A DNA stretch of 64,000 nucleotides. Origin: CALDTK01 sp045110575 (GTDB taxonomy: Bacteria > Bacteroidota > Bacteroidia > Chitinophagales > Saprospiraceae). The stretch is taken from assembly GCA_045110575.1 (NCBI GenBank), contig JBGCGF010000010.1, positions 1-64,000 of the forward strand, read 5' to 3'. Below are positions 52,106-60,928 of this stretch, one piece after another. The first letter of the stretch is position 1; every line of letters starts with the position of its first letter. A program made the position numbers and the translations under genes. The notes below the pieces were generated by a model that saw only the letters and a program-made list of their open reading frames with translations, was not told where the DNA came from and made no database searches.

Positions 52106-53449
52106 ATGAAGATCATCATTGCCGGAGCTGGAGATGTAGGGTTTCACCTCGCTGAACACCTCGTTTCTGAGAATCAGGATATCACACTAATCGACACCAA
52201 TAAAGAGGTGCTCGACTTAGTAGGTGCACGCCTCGACGTCTTGACGGTGCACGGTAACTCCGCTAGCATCAGCACATTGCGTGAGGCTCAAGTAGAGCGT
52301 GCGCAATTGGTCTTGGCGATGACGACTTCTGAGACCACCAATTTGATGACGGCAACCCTGGCCAAGCGTCTCGGTGCTAACCAGACGATTGCGCGGGTGA
52401 GCTCTTCGGATTACCTCTCGATGGGGCAACGTGATATTTTCGATGACTTGGGGATTGATACCTTGATTTCACCGAGTTTGTTGGCTGCTGGAGAGATCGA
52501 ACGATTGGTCCGGCAAGCAACGTTTACCGACGTTTTTGAGTTCGAAGAGGGCAAATTGACCCTTGTTGGAGCTACAATTGCGCCTGATTCTCAATTGGCG
52601 GATGTCCGTTTGGCGCAATGGTCGGCCATTGGAGGTGCGGCTGAGGATTTACGTCCGATGGCGATTCTTCGCGGTAAAAAGACCATCATTCCTAAGGGAT
52701 CGACGGTCTTACATCCTGGCGATCATGTTTACTTCATTACGCAGCGTGAGCGCTTGCCACAGCTTTCTGAGCTGGTAGGGCAAGATGCGCGTGATATTCG
52801 ACGCGTAATGATTGCAGGCGGCACCCGACTCGCCTATGAGACGGCAGAGTTGCTAGAGAAGGATTACAAAGTGACCTTGATTGACAACAATCGAAGCGAG
52901 TGTAAAAGGCTAGCTGATCACCTTGAAAAGTCAATCATCATTCATGGTGACCCGACCAATCAATACCTGTTGGATGAAGTAGGTGTGCGACGTGCAGATG
53001 CATTTTTGGCGCTTACTGCTAATGCCGAGGCGAACATCATTGCGAGCCTTTCGGCAAAAAATAAGGGCGTCTATCGAACGATTGCCCAAGTGGATAATCG
53101 TGAGTACGAGCACATCAGCCAAAACATTGGAGTGGATACGCTCATCAACATGAAGCTGATCGCGGCCAACAATGTGTTGCGCTATGTGCGAAAAGGTCAT
53201 GTAGAGGCGATTACGCGTCTACACGGTGTTGATGCAGAGGTGATTGAATACGTCATCGAACGAGAGAACCATGTGGTAAGACACCCGATACGAGAACTTC
53301 ACTTGCCTGAAACGGCCATTATTGGTGGTGTGATCAGAGGGGAGGAGACCTTTATTCCGGACGGCGACTTCCAAATGCAGGTTGGCGATAAGGTGATCGT
53401 GTTTGCTTTGTCTGACGCAATTCAGAAACTCGAAAAAGTCTTCCGTTGA
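52106..53449 (+). CDS. trkA: Trk system potassium transporter TrkA, regulatory subunit
   Basis: The protein has 447 residues and two RCK units. The first Rossmann motif is IIIAGAGDVGFHLAEHL at residues 3-19, followed by SENQDITLIDTNKEVLDLV; a second begins near 234 (IAGGTRLAYETAELL, VTLIDNNRSECKRLADHL). Each is followed by a TrkA-C-like domain (TLVGATIAPDSQLADVRL; AIIGGVIRGEETFIPDGDFQM). It binds NAD(H) and gates the TrkH channel. The trkH gene follows with a 4-bp overlap, so the two are cotranscribed. Confidence 0.95.
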   Translation: MKIIIAGAGDVGFHLAEHLVSENQDITLIDTNKEVLDLVGARLDVLTVHGNSASISTLREAQVERAQLVLAMTTSETTNLMTATLAKRLGANQTIARVSSSDYLSMGQRDIFDDLGIDTLISPSLLAAGEIERLVRQATFTDVFEFEEGKLTLVGATIAPDSQLADVRLAQWSAIGGAAEDLRPMAILRGKKTIIPKGSTVLHPGDHVYFITQRERLPQLSELVGQDARDIRRVMIAGGTRLAYETAELLEKDYKVTLIDNNRSECKRLADHLEKSIIIHGDPTNQYLLDEVGVRRADAFLALTANAEANIIASLSAKNKGVYRTIAQVDNREYEHISQNIGVDTLINMKLIAANNVLRYVRKGHVEAITRLHGVDAEVIEYVIERENHVVRHPIRELHLPETAIIGGVIRGEETFIPDGDFQMQVGDKVIVFALSDAIQKLEKVFR

Positions 53450-54903
53450 ATTTTCACTACGGAGCGATATCCAACGTACTTGGCGTTCAGCTACTCGTCG
53501 TTGGTTTCCTGATGCTAACGGCCTTACCGTTTGCGTGGTACTACGGAGAAGGTGATGCGATGCCTTTGCTTTCGAGCGGCTTGATCACGATCTCTGTAGG
53601 TGGAGGACTTTGGTATTGGCGTCGAAATGACGACAACCGGATTGACAAGCGGGAGGGATACCTCGTCGTGGTGTTGGGCTGGTTACTTATGGTGTGCTTC
53701 GGTATGCTTCCTTACTTAATGAGCGGTGAAATCCCGACGGTGACCGAGGCGTTTTTTGAGACGATGAGTGGCATGACCACAACGGGCGCTAGCATCATCA
53801 ATGACATTGAAGCGGTACCCAAAGGGATACTCTTTTGGCGGAGCTTAACGCAGTGGATTGGTGGAATGGGCATCATCGTGTTGACGGTTGCGCTTTTTCC
53901 GCTGCTTGGTATTGGAGGCATCGAGCTCTTTGTAGCCGAGGCTCCTGGACCTACCAGTGATAAGATTCATCCTCGGATTCGAGAATCGGCCAAGCGTCTA
54001 TGGTTCATGTACGTTGGACTGACGGCGGCGGCAACGCTTGCTTTTTGGGCAGAGGGCATGAACTTCTTCGATGCAATAAATCATGGGTTGACCACACTTG
54101 CTACGGGTGGCTTTTCGACCAAGAATGCGAGTGCACTACACTACGCTAACGCTCCGATTATTCAGTACACCATGATCTTCTTTATGGTGTTGGCGGGTAC
54201 GAATTACACCATGTTGTATTTCCTCGGTAAGGGCCGCTTTAAGAAAGTGTGGGCCAACGAGGAGTTCCGGAATTACCTAATGATCTTACTGGTGCTGACG
54301 GTCGGCGTTACATCGGTTGTTTGGAGTGTTTCGGGTACTGGGTTCGAGCAGAGTTTTCGCGACAGCTTGTTTCAGATTGTGAGTTTGATTACGACGACTG
54401 GGTTTGTGTCTGCAGACTACACGCAGTGGACGGAAAGCCTCATGGTTCTCTTCTTCATTTTGATGTTTGTCGGTGCTTGTGCAGGATCAACGAGTGGTGG
54501 TATTAAAATTATTCGTCACACGGTTTTCTTCAAGAATACTAAGCTTGAGTTTAAGCGGCTACTTTATCCAAGGGCGATTGTACCTCTAAAGCTGAATGGA
54601 TCTACGGTGCCGACGCGCATCATGACACACATTCTGGTCTTCTTGCTGATCTTTTTGATGAGTTTCATTCTTGGAAGCATCGTAATGGTGATTTTGGGTA
54701 TGGACTTTATGAGTGCTATCGGCGCTGTGGCAACGAGCTTGGGCAATGTTGGTCCGGGAATCGGAACGGTCGGGCCGATGAATAATTTCGCAGCTGTGCC
54801 TGATTCAGGCAAGTGGGTCTTGAGCTTTTTGATGTTGCTCGGCCGCTTGGAGCTGTTTACGATCTTAGTATTGTTTACGCCTTACTTCTGGAGTGATTAT
54901 TAA
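53446..54903 (+). CDS. trkH: Trk potassium uptake protein TrkH
   Basis: The protein has 485 residues, starting with TTG 53446, which overlaps the trkA stop. About 10-12 membrane helices form four pore repeats: SGMTTTGASIINDIEAVPK near 100, LATGGFSTKNASAL near 220, TTTGFVSADYTQW near 323 and SLGNVGPGIGTVGPM near 430, the last lacking a perfect TxGxx filter as is common. The channel conducts K+ under TrkA control. Its C-terminal codons and stop are the left arm of a perfect 25-bp hairpin. Confidence 0.94.
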   Translation: MNFHYGAISNVLGVQLLVVGFLMLTALPFAWYYGEGDAMPLLSSGLITISVGGGLWYWRRNDDNRIDKREGYLVVVLGWLLMVCFGMLPYLMSGEIPTVTEAFFETMSGMTTTGASIINDIEAVPKGILFWRSLTQWIGGMGIIVLTVALFPLLGIGGIELFVAEAPGPTSDKIHPRIRESAKRLWFMYVGLTAAATLAFWAEGMNFFDAINHGLTTLATGGFSTKNASALHYANAPIIQYTMIFFMVLAGTNYTMLYFLGKGRFKKVWANEEFRNYLMILLVLTVGVTSVVWSVSGTGFEQSFRDSLFQIVSLITTTGFVSADYTQWTESLMVLFFILMFVGACAGSTSGGIKIIRHTVFFKNTKLEFKRLLYPRAIVPLKLNGSTVPTRIMTHILVFLLIFLMSFILGSIVMVILGMDFMSAIGAVATSLGNVGPGIGTVGPMNNFAAVPDSGKWVLSFLMLLGRLELFTILVLFTPYFWSDY

Positions 54904-54937
54904 ACTCGCTCCGCGAGTTTAATAATCACTCCAGAAG
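54885..54937 (+). terminator. perfect 25-bp hairpin mirroring the end of trkH
   Basis: The last 25 bases of trkH and its trailer (54885-54909, containing the TAA stop) are exactly complementary to 54913-54937, with a 3-nt TCC loop. There is no T run; the arm length is more typical of an inverted duplication than of a simple terminator. Confidence 0.85.
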
Positions 54938-54957
54938 TACGAAGAAGGATCGTCTGC

Positions 54958-54987
54958 GCTTTGCCCGTGCAAGCACTTGGGCAAAGC
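54958..54987. terminator. second hairpin after trkH
   Basis: GCTTTGCCC and GGGCAAAGC form a 9-bp perfect stem with a 12-nt loop. The remaining gap to 55182 has no gene. Confidence 0.45.
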
Positions 54988-55182
54988 TTGACTGCTGGAT
55001 TTCTGACCGCTTCGCTGTTGGACTGCTAATTGGGAGGCTCGTTTAGGGATACAACGAACTGAATGCAACCGTGGAATTGACGAGGAAGGAAGAGCACACG
55101 GAGAAATCTTTAGGAGTGACCGACCCCCAAATCACAAGAACTTGGATCATTGTAACTTGGTGCAGAATCTACTAACTCGACC

Positions 55183-55542
55183 ATGGCAAAGCCCGCTTCT
55201 GTAGACGCATATATTGCTGAGAAGTCTGACTGGGAACCTATCCTCGTTCAGTTGCGAGAGGTGCTTCTTGAGTTAGGTTTTGCGGAAGCGATAAAATGGC
55301 AGATGCCCGTCTACATGCTTGGGGGCAAAAACCTTATCGGATTGGGAGCTTTCAAAAATCACTTTTCGTTGTGGTTTATGAAGGGCCACTTGCTGTCTGA
55401 TCCACTTAAAGTCTTGTCCAATGCGCAACCTGGAAAGACGAAGGAGATGCGGCATTGGAAGTGGTTTGCTCTAGATGAATTTAAGATTGAAGAGGTCCAT
55501 AGGTATTTAGAGGAAGTAAAGGCCGTGCATCTCGCCGGATAG
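55183..55542 (+). CDS. DUF1801 domain protein (YdhG/YdeI-like)
   Basis: The protein has 119 residues. The family pattern is visible: an N-terminal helix (ILVQLREVLLELGFAEAIKW), then QMPVYMLGGKNLIGLGAFKNHFSLWFMKGHLL and a final helix (DEFKIEEVHRYLEEVKAVHLA). DUF1801 proteins have an alpha/beta fold related to the iron-chaperone-like/YdhG group and are of unknown role. It stands alone between trkH and pta. Confidence 0.85.
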   Translation: MAKPASVDAYIAEKSDWEPILVQLREVLLELGFAEAIKWQMPVYMLGGKNLIGLGAFKNHFSLWFMKGHLLSDPLKVLSNAQPGKTKEMRHWKWFALDEFKIEEVHRYLEEVKAVHLAG

Positions 55543-55710
55543 CTGAGGTGATGCATGCGATCTTACATCCTGAGATTTCTCGGCCGACCATGATAGGTCT
55601 CCTTTGAATCCAGAGCGTAGTATTGGTGGGTATCGCAATTGATGGACCTCGTTTCGAAGAAAAACCCCGAGCTTACATCAACACTTTTGAGCCTCTCGCA
55701 TTCTTATCTT

Positions 55711-57804
55711 ATGACTTCAACTGTATACGTTTCTACTATCGAGCCTTTAGCGGGTAAATCCTTGATTTCCTTAGGCTTGATCGATTTGTTACTTCGGAAG
55801 TCTCCAAAGATTGGCTACTTCCGTCCGATCATTCATGATCAAGGAGATGCGCATTTGGCCTTGATCTTAGAGCATTTTAGTCTGCCTCAAACCAAGGAGG
55901 AATCTTACGCCTTTGAAGCTGCTGCTGCAAATGACTTGCTTGGAGCGGGCAAGAACGACCAGCTGCTTGACGGAATCATAAGAAGGTTTAAAGCGCTTGC
56001 CGATCGTTGTGATTTTGTATTGGTTGAGGGTACTGATTTCGCAGGAGAGAGTGCTTCGTTTGAGTTTGACATCAATGCTTCTATCGCACGTAACCTGGGC
56101 TGCCCAGTGCTCCTGGTGGGAAGCGGGCACAAGCGGAGCGCCGATGAGGCTACTCGTCAGCTTCGTGTAGCAATGGACAACTTCCTGCAGGAAGAGACCG
56201 AAGTGATTGGCGCGGTGTTGAACTTGGTGCCTCAAGGTCAGGAGGATGAATATTTGGCTGCGTTGAAGAAGCGTCTCGGCGGCACAGGCAAGCGTAAAGC
56301 GATGGCGGTGATTCCATACGATGAACTGCTCGCCAGTCCAAGTGTACGCGAAGTTTGTGATGGACTTCAAGCGCAAATGTTGTTTGCAGGAGATGGTACG
56401 TTGGAGCAACCAGTACGTAGGTTTTCGATTGCTGCAATGCAATTGCCAGGCTTACTTGACTATGTGAGTGAAGATTGCGCGATTGTAACTCCAGCCGATC
56501 GAGGAGACATTATCGTCGGCAGTTTGATGGCAAGCCGTGCATCGAGTTATCCTTCGATTTCATGCGTGATCGTTACGGGCCCGTTCCCTTTGCACGAGAA
56601 TATTTCGAAGTTGATCAATGGACTCGCGAGTAACGTCCCGGTGATGAAAGTGGAGACCAATAGTTATGATACTGCGGTGGCATTGAACAAGGTTCGGTCT
56701 CGACTCTCAACAAAGAATCCGACCAAAATTGCGAGCGCGCTTCGTGTGTTTCATGAGCGCATTGATACGAGTTTGCTCGAGCAGAACATTTCGAATTTCA
56801 AGGCTAAAGGGATCAGTCCGCAGATGTTCTTGTACGCCTTACGAGAGCGAGCGTTGGAGAAGCGACGTCATATTGTTTTGCCGGAAGGAAATGACCCTCG
56901 AATATTAAAAGCTACCGCAGAGTTGATCCGTGATAAGCATGTAGATATTACGTTGCTCGGTGATCAAGTAGAAATTGAACGCATCATTAAGGACCAGAAT
57001 ATACCCCTAAACATTTATCAGTTAAAGGGAATTATTAACCCCGTTACTTCTCCTAACCGCGGTCGCTATGCGGAGCAGTTATTTGAATGTCGAAAGCACA
57101 AAAAAGGCATGACAGAAGTGGTCGCATCCGATCTCATGACGGATGTCAGTTACTTCGGAACCATGATGGTGCAGCTTGGTGAGGCCGATGGTATGGTGAG
57201 TGGTGCGGCGCATACGACGCAGCATACGATCCGACCTGCGCTTCAGTTTGTGAAGACGCGTCCTGGTGTTGAGTTGGTGAGTTCGGTCTTCTTCATGTGC
57301 CTTCCTGATCGGGTTGTGGTTTATGGTGATTGCGCGATTAATCCAGATCCGACGGCTTCAGAGTTGGCGCAGATCGCGGTGACGAGTGCAGATACAGCGG
57401 CATCCTTTGGGATTGAGCCTCGCGTTGCGCTGCTGAGTTATTCGAGTGGTAGTAGCGGAAAGGGTAGTGATGTAGAGAAGGTGCGTGAGGCTACAGCTTT
57501 CGCCAAAACCCTTCGCCCGAATGTGCCGATTGATGGTCCTATTCAATACGATGCAGCAGTAGACATGGCCGTTGGTGCGAAGAAGCTTCCTGGGAGTCCC
57601 GTGGCGGGACAAGCAAGTGTTTTGATCTTCCCAGACCTCAACACAGGTAACAATACGTACAAGGCCGTACAGCGTGAGACAGGAGCGATTGCGGTTGGTC
57701 CGATGCTACAAGGATTGAACAAGCCTGTCAATGATTTGAGCCGCGGTTGTACTGTTGATGATATCATCAATACGGTGTTGATTACGGCGATCCAGGCGGG
57801 GTAG
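55711..57804 (+). CDS. pta: phosphate acetyltransferase
   Basis: The start is ATG 55711 (MTSTVYVSTIEPLAGKSLIS); the frame is open upstream but this start aligns with the family. The 697 residues have an N-terminal P-loop-like dethiobiotin-synthetase-type domain (about 1-200), a DRTGG middle domain (about 210-330, with GDIIVGSLMASRAS), and the PTA_PTB catalytic domain (about 370-697: HIVLPEGNDPRILKATAEL, GMVSGAAHTTQHTIRPALQ, LSYSSGSSGKGSDVEKV, VFPDLNTGNNTYKAVQRE-type). It interconverts acetyl-CoA and acetyl phosphate. The ackA gene, often adjacent, is not in the window. The gene carries an exact 14-bp motif. Confidence 0.96.
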   Translation: MTSTVYVSTIEPLAGKSLISLGLIDLLLRKSPKIGYFRPIIHDQGDAHLALILEHFSLPQTKEESYAFEAAAANDLLGAGKNDQLLDGIIRRFKALADRCDFVLVEGTDFAGESASFEFDINASIARNLGCPVLLVGSGHKRSADEATRQLRVAMDNFLQEETEVIGAVLNLVPQGQEDEYLAALKKRLGGTGKRKAMAVIPYDELLASPSVREVCDGLQAQMLFAGDGTLEQPVRRFSIAAMQLPGLLDYVSEDCAIVTPADRGDIIVGSLMASRASSYPSISCVIVTGPFPLHENISKLINGLASNVPVMKVETNSYDTAVALNKVRSRLSTKNPTKIASALRVFHERIDTSLLEQNISNFKAKGISPQMFLYALRERALEKRRHIVLPEGNDPRILKATAELIRDKHVDITLLGDQVEIERIIKDQNIPLNIYQLKGIINPVTSPNRGRYAEQLFECRKHKKGMTEVVASDLMTDVSYFGTMMVQLGEADGMVSGAAHTTQHTIRPALQFVKTRPGVELVSSVFFMCLPDRVVVYGDCAINPDPTASELAQIAVTSADTAASFGIEPRVALLSYSSGSSGKGSDVEKVREATAFAKTLRPNVPIDGPIQYDAAVDMAVGAKKLPGSPVAGQASVLIFPDLNTGNNTYKAVQRETGAIAVGPMLQGLNKPVNDLSRGCTVDDIINTVLITAIQAG
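57496..57509 (+). repeat. 14-bp dispersed motif GCTTTCGCCAAAAC, exact copy
   Basis: Inside pta, in the frame A-F-A-K-T. Confidence 0.85.
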
Positions 57805-57820
57805 AGGAAGCTACTTCCTC
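57804..57820. terminator. small hairpin joining the convergent pta and DoxX stops
   Basis: GAGGAAG, loop CTA, CTTCCTC, 7 bp perfect. It contains the last base of the pta stop and the whole DoxX stop codon. Confidence 0.4.
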
Positions 57821-58167
57821 GCATACCAAGGCAAGTAGATCAGCACAAATTGAATCCCGATTCGCACGTAGCCCATTGTCTTAGAGCCAATGGCAGGAAC
57901 CTCTTTCATCGCGTCCCAGATGTGTACAGGAAGGAAGATGATCATGAGGAGGAAGATTCCGCTAAGTGCTCGAGTTCTGTATGCATGGATGAATACACCG
58001 ATACCGAGAATAAGCTCTGCCAGTCCTGCTACAATGTTGACAGCTGCTTGTGGGAGAAAGTCCGGAATCATCGGGAAGTACATCTCTGGTGAGACGAAGT
58101 GGCCGATACTCGATAGGATCATCATGAGGGCGAAGATGATGCCGATGATTTTTTTGGAGAGGGACAT
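57811..58167 (-). CDS. DoxX family membrane protein
   Basis: The start is ATG 58167 (MSLSKKIIGIIFALMMILSS). The 118 residues have four membrane helices (about 5-22, 35-60, 63-80, 90-112). The block AAVNIVAGLAELILGIGVFI is typical of the DoxX group, which covers membrane proteins linked to redox and sulfur metabolism, often without known activity. It is convergent with pta. Confidence 0.83.
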   Translation of the reverse strand: MSLSKKIIGIIFALMMILSSIGHFVSPEMYFPMIPDFLPQAAVNIVAGLAELILGIGVFIHAYRTRALSGIFLLMIIFLPVHIWDAMKEVPAIGSKTMGYVRIGIQFVLIYLPWYARK

Positions 58168-58225
58168 GGGTAGTGATTTTCGTTTTGAGCCAGTGTCGCT
58201 CGAATCATTCAAAGATGCTCAATTG

Positions 58226-58831
58226 CTATTCAACCGTTTTTGATCTTTCATACAGCTCATTAATCGTTGGCTGAATCAGCCAGACGCCAATAGGGAATAG
58301 CCATAGCAACGCAAACTCCCTGGTAAAATCTCGGAACCTCCTTTCCTTTTTTGTATCAGCAGTTTTGATTGTCTTAGCTGACACAAACAGACAATAGAAA
58401 ATGCAAAGCATTGCTATTATATGTGGGGGGAGAATAAAAAGTAGTATAGTTGGAGAAAAAAATACAGTCCCAAGAGGAACCAAAGTGGCGAATAATACTA
58501 GAGTTGTAAGGATGAGGAATATATAGACCAACGGTACCCAGAAAGCGATTTTAAACCTCAAAATATTGAGTTTAAATTCAACCGGTATTAGGTGGTCAAG
58601 TCCAGTTGTTATAGACCAAAGCCAGCCGAATTGAGTGCATACGGATAGTAGTGTACTCAGTGTGAAGATTGTCAAGAAGGTGATCGCGAGATATGGGGAA
58701 GGAAACCTGCCGTCAAGCGCACTTGAAAATACAAGCATCATCATCGTCACTATGGTAGTTGCTATGAGAGGGCCTCCAACGCTTAAGGCGAAAATTTGCC
58801 AGTGCTTTGCTCGAAGAAAGAAGTCCGTCAT
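58226..58831 (-). CDS. hypothetical membrane protein
   Basis: The protein has 201 residues with about five membrane helices (LSVGGPLIATTIVTMMMLVF, LAITFLTIFTLSTLLSVCTQF, AFWVPLVYIFLILTTLVLFA, FFSPTILLFILPPHIIAMLCI and a last near 173-187). The C-terminus is charged. No family is recognised. Its AT-rich composition and rare codons stand out from the neighbours, suggesting a recent or accessory origin. It has no clear operon partner. Confidence 0.7.
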   Translation of the reverse strand: MTDFFLRAKHWQIFALSVGGPLIATTIVTMMMLVFSSALDGRFPSPYLAITFLTIFTLSTLLSVCTQFGWLWSITTGLDHLIPVEFKLNILRFKIAFWVPLVYIFLILTTLVLFATLVPLGTVFFSPTILLFILPPHIIAMLCIFYCLFVSAKTIKTADTKKERRFRDFTREFALLWLFPIGVWLIQPTINELYERSKTVE

Positions 58832-58876
58832 TTTACATGCACATTTAGGAGTACGGTACCATTGTCGAAATGGTGT

Positions 58877-60013
58877 TTATCCTCTAACCAACCGCACTCT
58901 TTCTCCTCCTACAGCCAAAAAGTAGACACCCTTCGTCAACTCAGAAACATCAATCGTCTTATTACTCGGCCCGATCTTTCTCGAAGAAACAAGCTGTCCA
59001 GTTAGGTTAAAGATGTCGCAGTTAACAGCTTCTGTTAGTTCCATATCGATGGTAACTAAACCACTGGTTGGGTTTGGATAAATGTGTGGGGTTTTGGCGA
59101 AAGCTGACTCAGATACACTTGAAACCGGACTACAGCCGATCAACCCATCTAGCGTGTACTGAGAAACGAAGTTCCAAATGACAGAACTTGCGTCAATGTC
59201 CATGTTGCCGCGAACTCCCACCCAATCGTGTCCACCTCCAACGACTCTGTAATGATCTACAGCCGAGCAGCCGTCACTAAAAGATAGAAGATCTACCATG
59301 CTGCCGTCATTTGGGTCGGTGTCTGGAAGTGCTGTTAGCGTTGTATTTGAAGGTAACGAGTTGAAGTCGATCCAGTACTCGTTCGTTTCGGCTATTGTCT
59401 TAGAGTTGGAAGGCGCAGAAGTAGCGTAAGCAACGGTTCCATCTGCAGTTCCGTGAATGGAAACAACCGGCATAAGGTGTTCAGGATCACAGGCGTTGAA
59501 GGTCTCTGAACTCATCTTTCCTCCAACTGATCCAATGGCTGCAATCCGATCACTCAATTGGCAGGCTAACTCATAGCTGAAGTAGCCTCCATTAGAATAC
59601 CCGCAACTGTAGACTCGATTGAGGTCTATGCTGTAGGCCGCATCTAAAGCATCGATCATGGCCTCTGTAAAGCCGAGATCGTCGGCTGTACTTCCGTTTG
59701 TCCAAGCGCCTACATTCCAGTGGGGTGCTCCGAAAAACGAAGAGCCTTGCGGGTATACGAGGATGAAGCCTGCCGTATCGGCTACTTCACGCATTGCTGA
59801 GCTATTCATGAAGCTGCTCGCCTGTTGCGTAAATCCATGAAAATTGAACATCAGCGGCGTTGGTACTGCAGCGTCATACATCGCCGGTATATAGACGATA
59901 TAAGATCTTGTCGTTCCGCCAACGTCAACGGTTTCGTTGAGTGTTTGCTGGGCAAACAGTACGGTTATCGATAAGCTAAGACTTGCGAAGAGGAGGGTAA
60001 TACGTGTGATCAT
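58877..60013 (-). CDS. secreted esterase (PHB depolymerase/CE1-like) with T9SS type A tail
   Basis: The start is ATG 60013 (MITRITLLFASLSLSITVLF, signal peptide cleaved near FAQ). The 378 residues contain an LpqC/feruloyl-esterase-type alpha/beta hydrolase: oxyanion segment MFNFHGFTQQ near 60, GFILVYPQGSS near 90, nucleophile serine in YSCGYSNGGYFSYELAC near 145, and the catalytic His in RVVGGGHDWVGV near 268. The C-terminus is a T9SS type A domain (HIYPNPTSGLVTIDMEL ... KGVYFLAVGG). It probably degrades polyester, feruloyl or acetyl esters outside the cell. An exact 14-bp motif lies just before the sorting domain (SAFAKTPH). Confidence 0.9.
   Translation of the reverse strand: MITRITLLFASLSLSITVLFAQQTLNETVDVGGTTRSYIVYIPAMYDAAVPTPLMFNFHGFTQQASSFMNSSAMREVADTAGFILVYPQGSSFFGAPHWNVGAWTNGSTADDLGFTEAMIDALDAAYSIDLNRVYSCGYSNGGYFSYELACQLSDRIAAIGSVGGKMSSETFNACDPEHLMPVVSIHGTADGTVAYATSAPSNSKTIAETNEYWIDFNSLPSNTTLTALPDTDPNDGSMVDLLSFSDGCSAVDHYRVVGGGHDWVGVRGNMDIDASSVIWNFVSQYTLDGLIGCSPVSSVSESAFAKTPHIYPNPTSGLVTIDMELTEAVNCDIFNLTGQLVSSRKIGPSNKTIDVSELTKGVYFLAVGGERVRLVRG
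59091..59104 (+). repeat. 14-bp dispersed motif GTTTTGGCGAAAGC, exact copy
   Basis: Inside the esterase gene; the coding strand reads GCTTTCGCCAAAAC as A-F-A-K-T at the linker before the T9SS domain. Confidence 0.85.
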
Positions 60014-60180
60014 GCTTGGGGCTAAGTTTAACTTTGAGCAATTTAGTGGTGTTTGATTAGTAAAGCGGTGTCGGATACTAATATTAACCCAAATACATCG
60101 AGCAATTGTCTTTGATATATTTACAGTGAATTGCAAAGCAGGCTCGGATTTGTCTTGTTGTAATTGAAAAATACACTTGA

Positions 60181-60903
60181 GTGAACCTACTCTTAATCGA
60201 AGATGAAGCCAGTGTGGCCCGGCGTTTAGAACGGCTATTGCGTAAGATTTTGGGCGATCAGATTAGCTCGCTACACGTGGGCTCTAGTGTCGACGCTGCC
60301 CGTGATTATCTCCAGGATCACCCTGTGGACTTACTCTTTCTCGACCTCAACTTGAATGGGGAAGATGGATTCACCGTACTTCAACACTTGCTGGCGGAAG
60401 CGTGCGATGTAATTGTGGTTTCTGCTTACGGTGATCGAGCACTTGAGGCGTTCGATCATGGCGTGTTGGACTTCGTCCCAAAGCCATTCCGTGAGGAGCG
60501 GCTGCGACGTGCTGTACAACGCTACCTAGATGGGCAGCCAAGTGCGGACCATCCTCTCAAGAAGTTAGCGGTAAAGCGCCGTGGAAGAGTCGTATTGGTC
60601 GATGTGAACGACATCATCATGATTCAGGGCGCGGACATTTACTCAACTCTCCATCTAAAATCGGAGAATGAGAATGCTAAGCAAGGTGCGACCGAACTAA
60701 CAGAAAAGACCCTGGAAAGCCTAGAACGACTGTTGCCGTCTAACTTTTCCAGGGTCCATAAATCATACATCGTCGACATGAATGCCTGTCAAGAAATTCT
60801 CGTGGAAGGCGGCGGACGTTACCAGCTTTTGCTAGCAGACGGTCGCACCGTTCCATTAGGTCGCACGCGCTATCAAGCGATTAAGGCACAATTCTTTTCG
60901 TAA
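60181..60903 (+). CDS. LytTR family response regulator
   Basis: The protein has 240 residues and starts with GTG. The receiver domain (1-115) has the acidic EDE pocket at 7-9, the phosphorylated Asp in LLFLDLNLNGEDGFTVL near 57, and Lys in FVPKPFREERL near 101. The LytTR DNA-binding part (about 135-240) shows RGRVVLVDVNDIIMIQGADIYSTLH and NFSRVHKSYIVDMNACQ. LytTR regulators bind direct repeats upstream of target operons. Its kinase partner may be the LytS-type kinase at 62546, separated by the alpha/beta hydrolase gene. Confidence 0.94.
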   Translation: MNLLLIEDEASVARRLERLLRKILGDQISSLHVGSSVDAARDYLQDHPVDLLFLDLNLNGEDGFTVLQHLLAEACDVIVVSAYGDRALEAFDHGVLDFVPKPFREERLRRAVQRYLDGQPSADHPLKKLAVKRRGRVVLVDVNDIIMIQGADIYSTLHLKSENENAKQGATELTEKTLESLERLLPSNFSRVHKSYIVDMNACQEILVEGGGRYQLLLADGRTVPLGRTRYQAIKAQFFS

Positions 60904-60928
60904 AGCTTCGGCGGCAATGGCTGAACGG

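Noticed and set aside
51897..52109. 70-residue ORF between LMW-PTP and trkA
   Set aside because: No family likeness, no coding signal, unlikely composition; it only carries an intergenic copy of the 14-bp word.
1475..59104. The 14-bp word as KOPS (FtsK polar sequence) or Chi
   Set aside because: Both orientations are almost equally frequent in the window (13 versus 10), whereas KOPS and Chi are strand-biased; not fully excluded if the terminus lies inside the window.
1475..59104. The motif as a conserved protein motif (AFAKT/VLAKA)
   Set aside because: The same DNA is read in three frames and two orientations in unrelated proteins, and one copy is intergenic.
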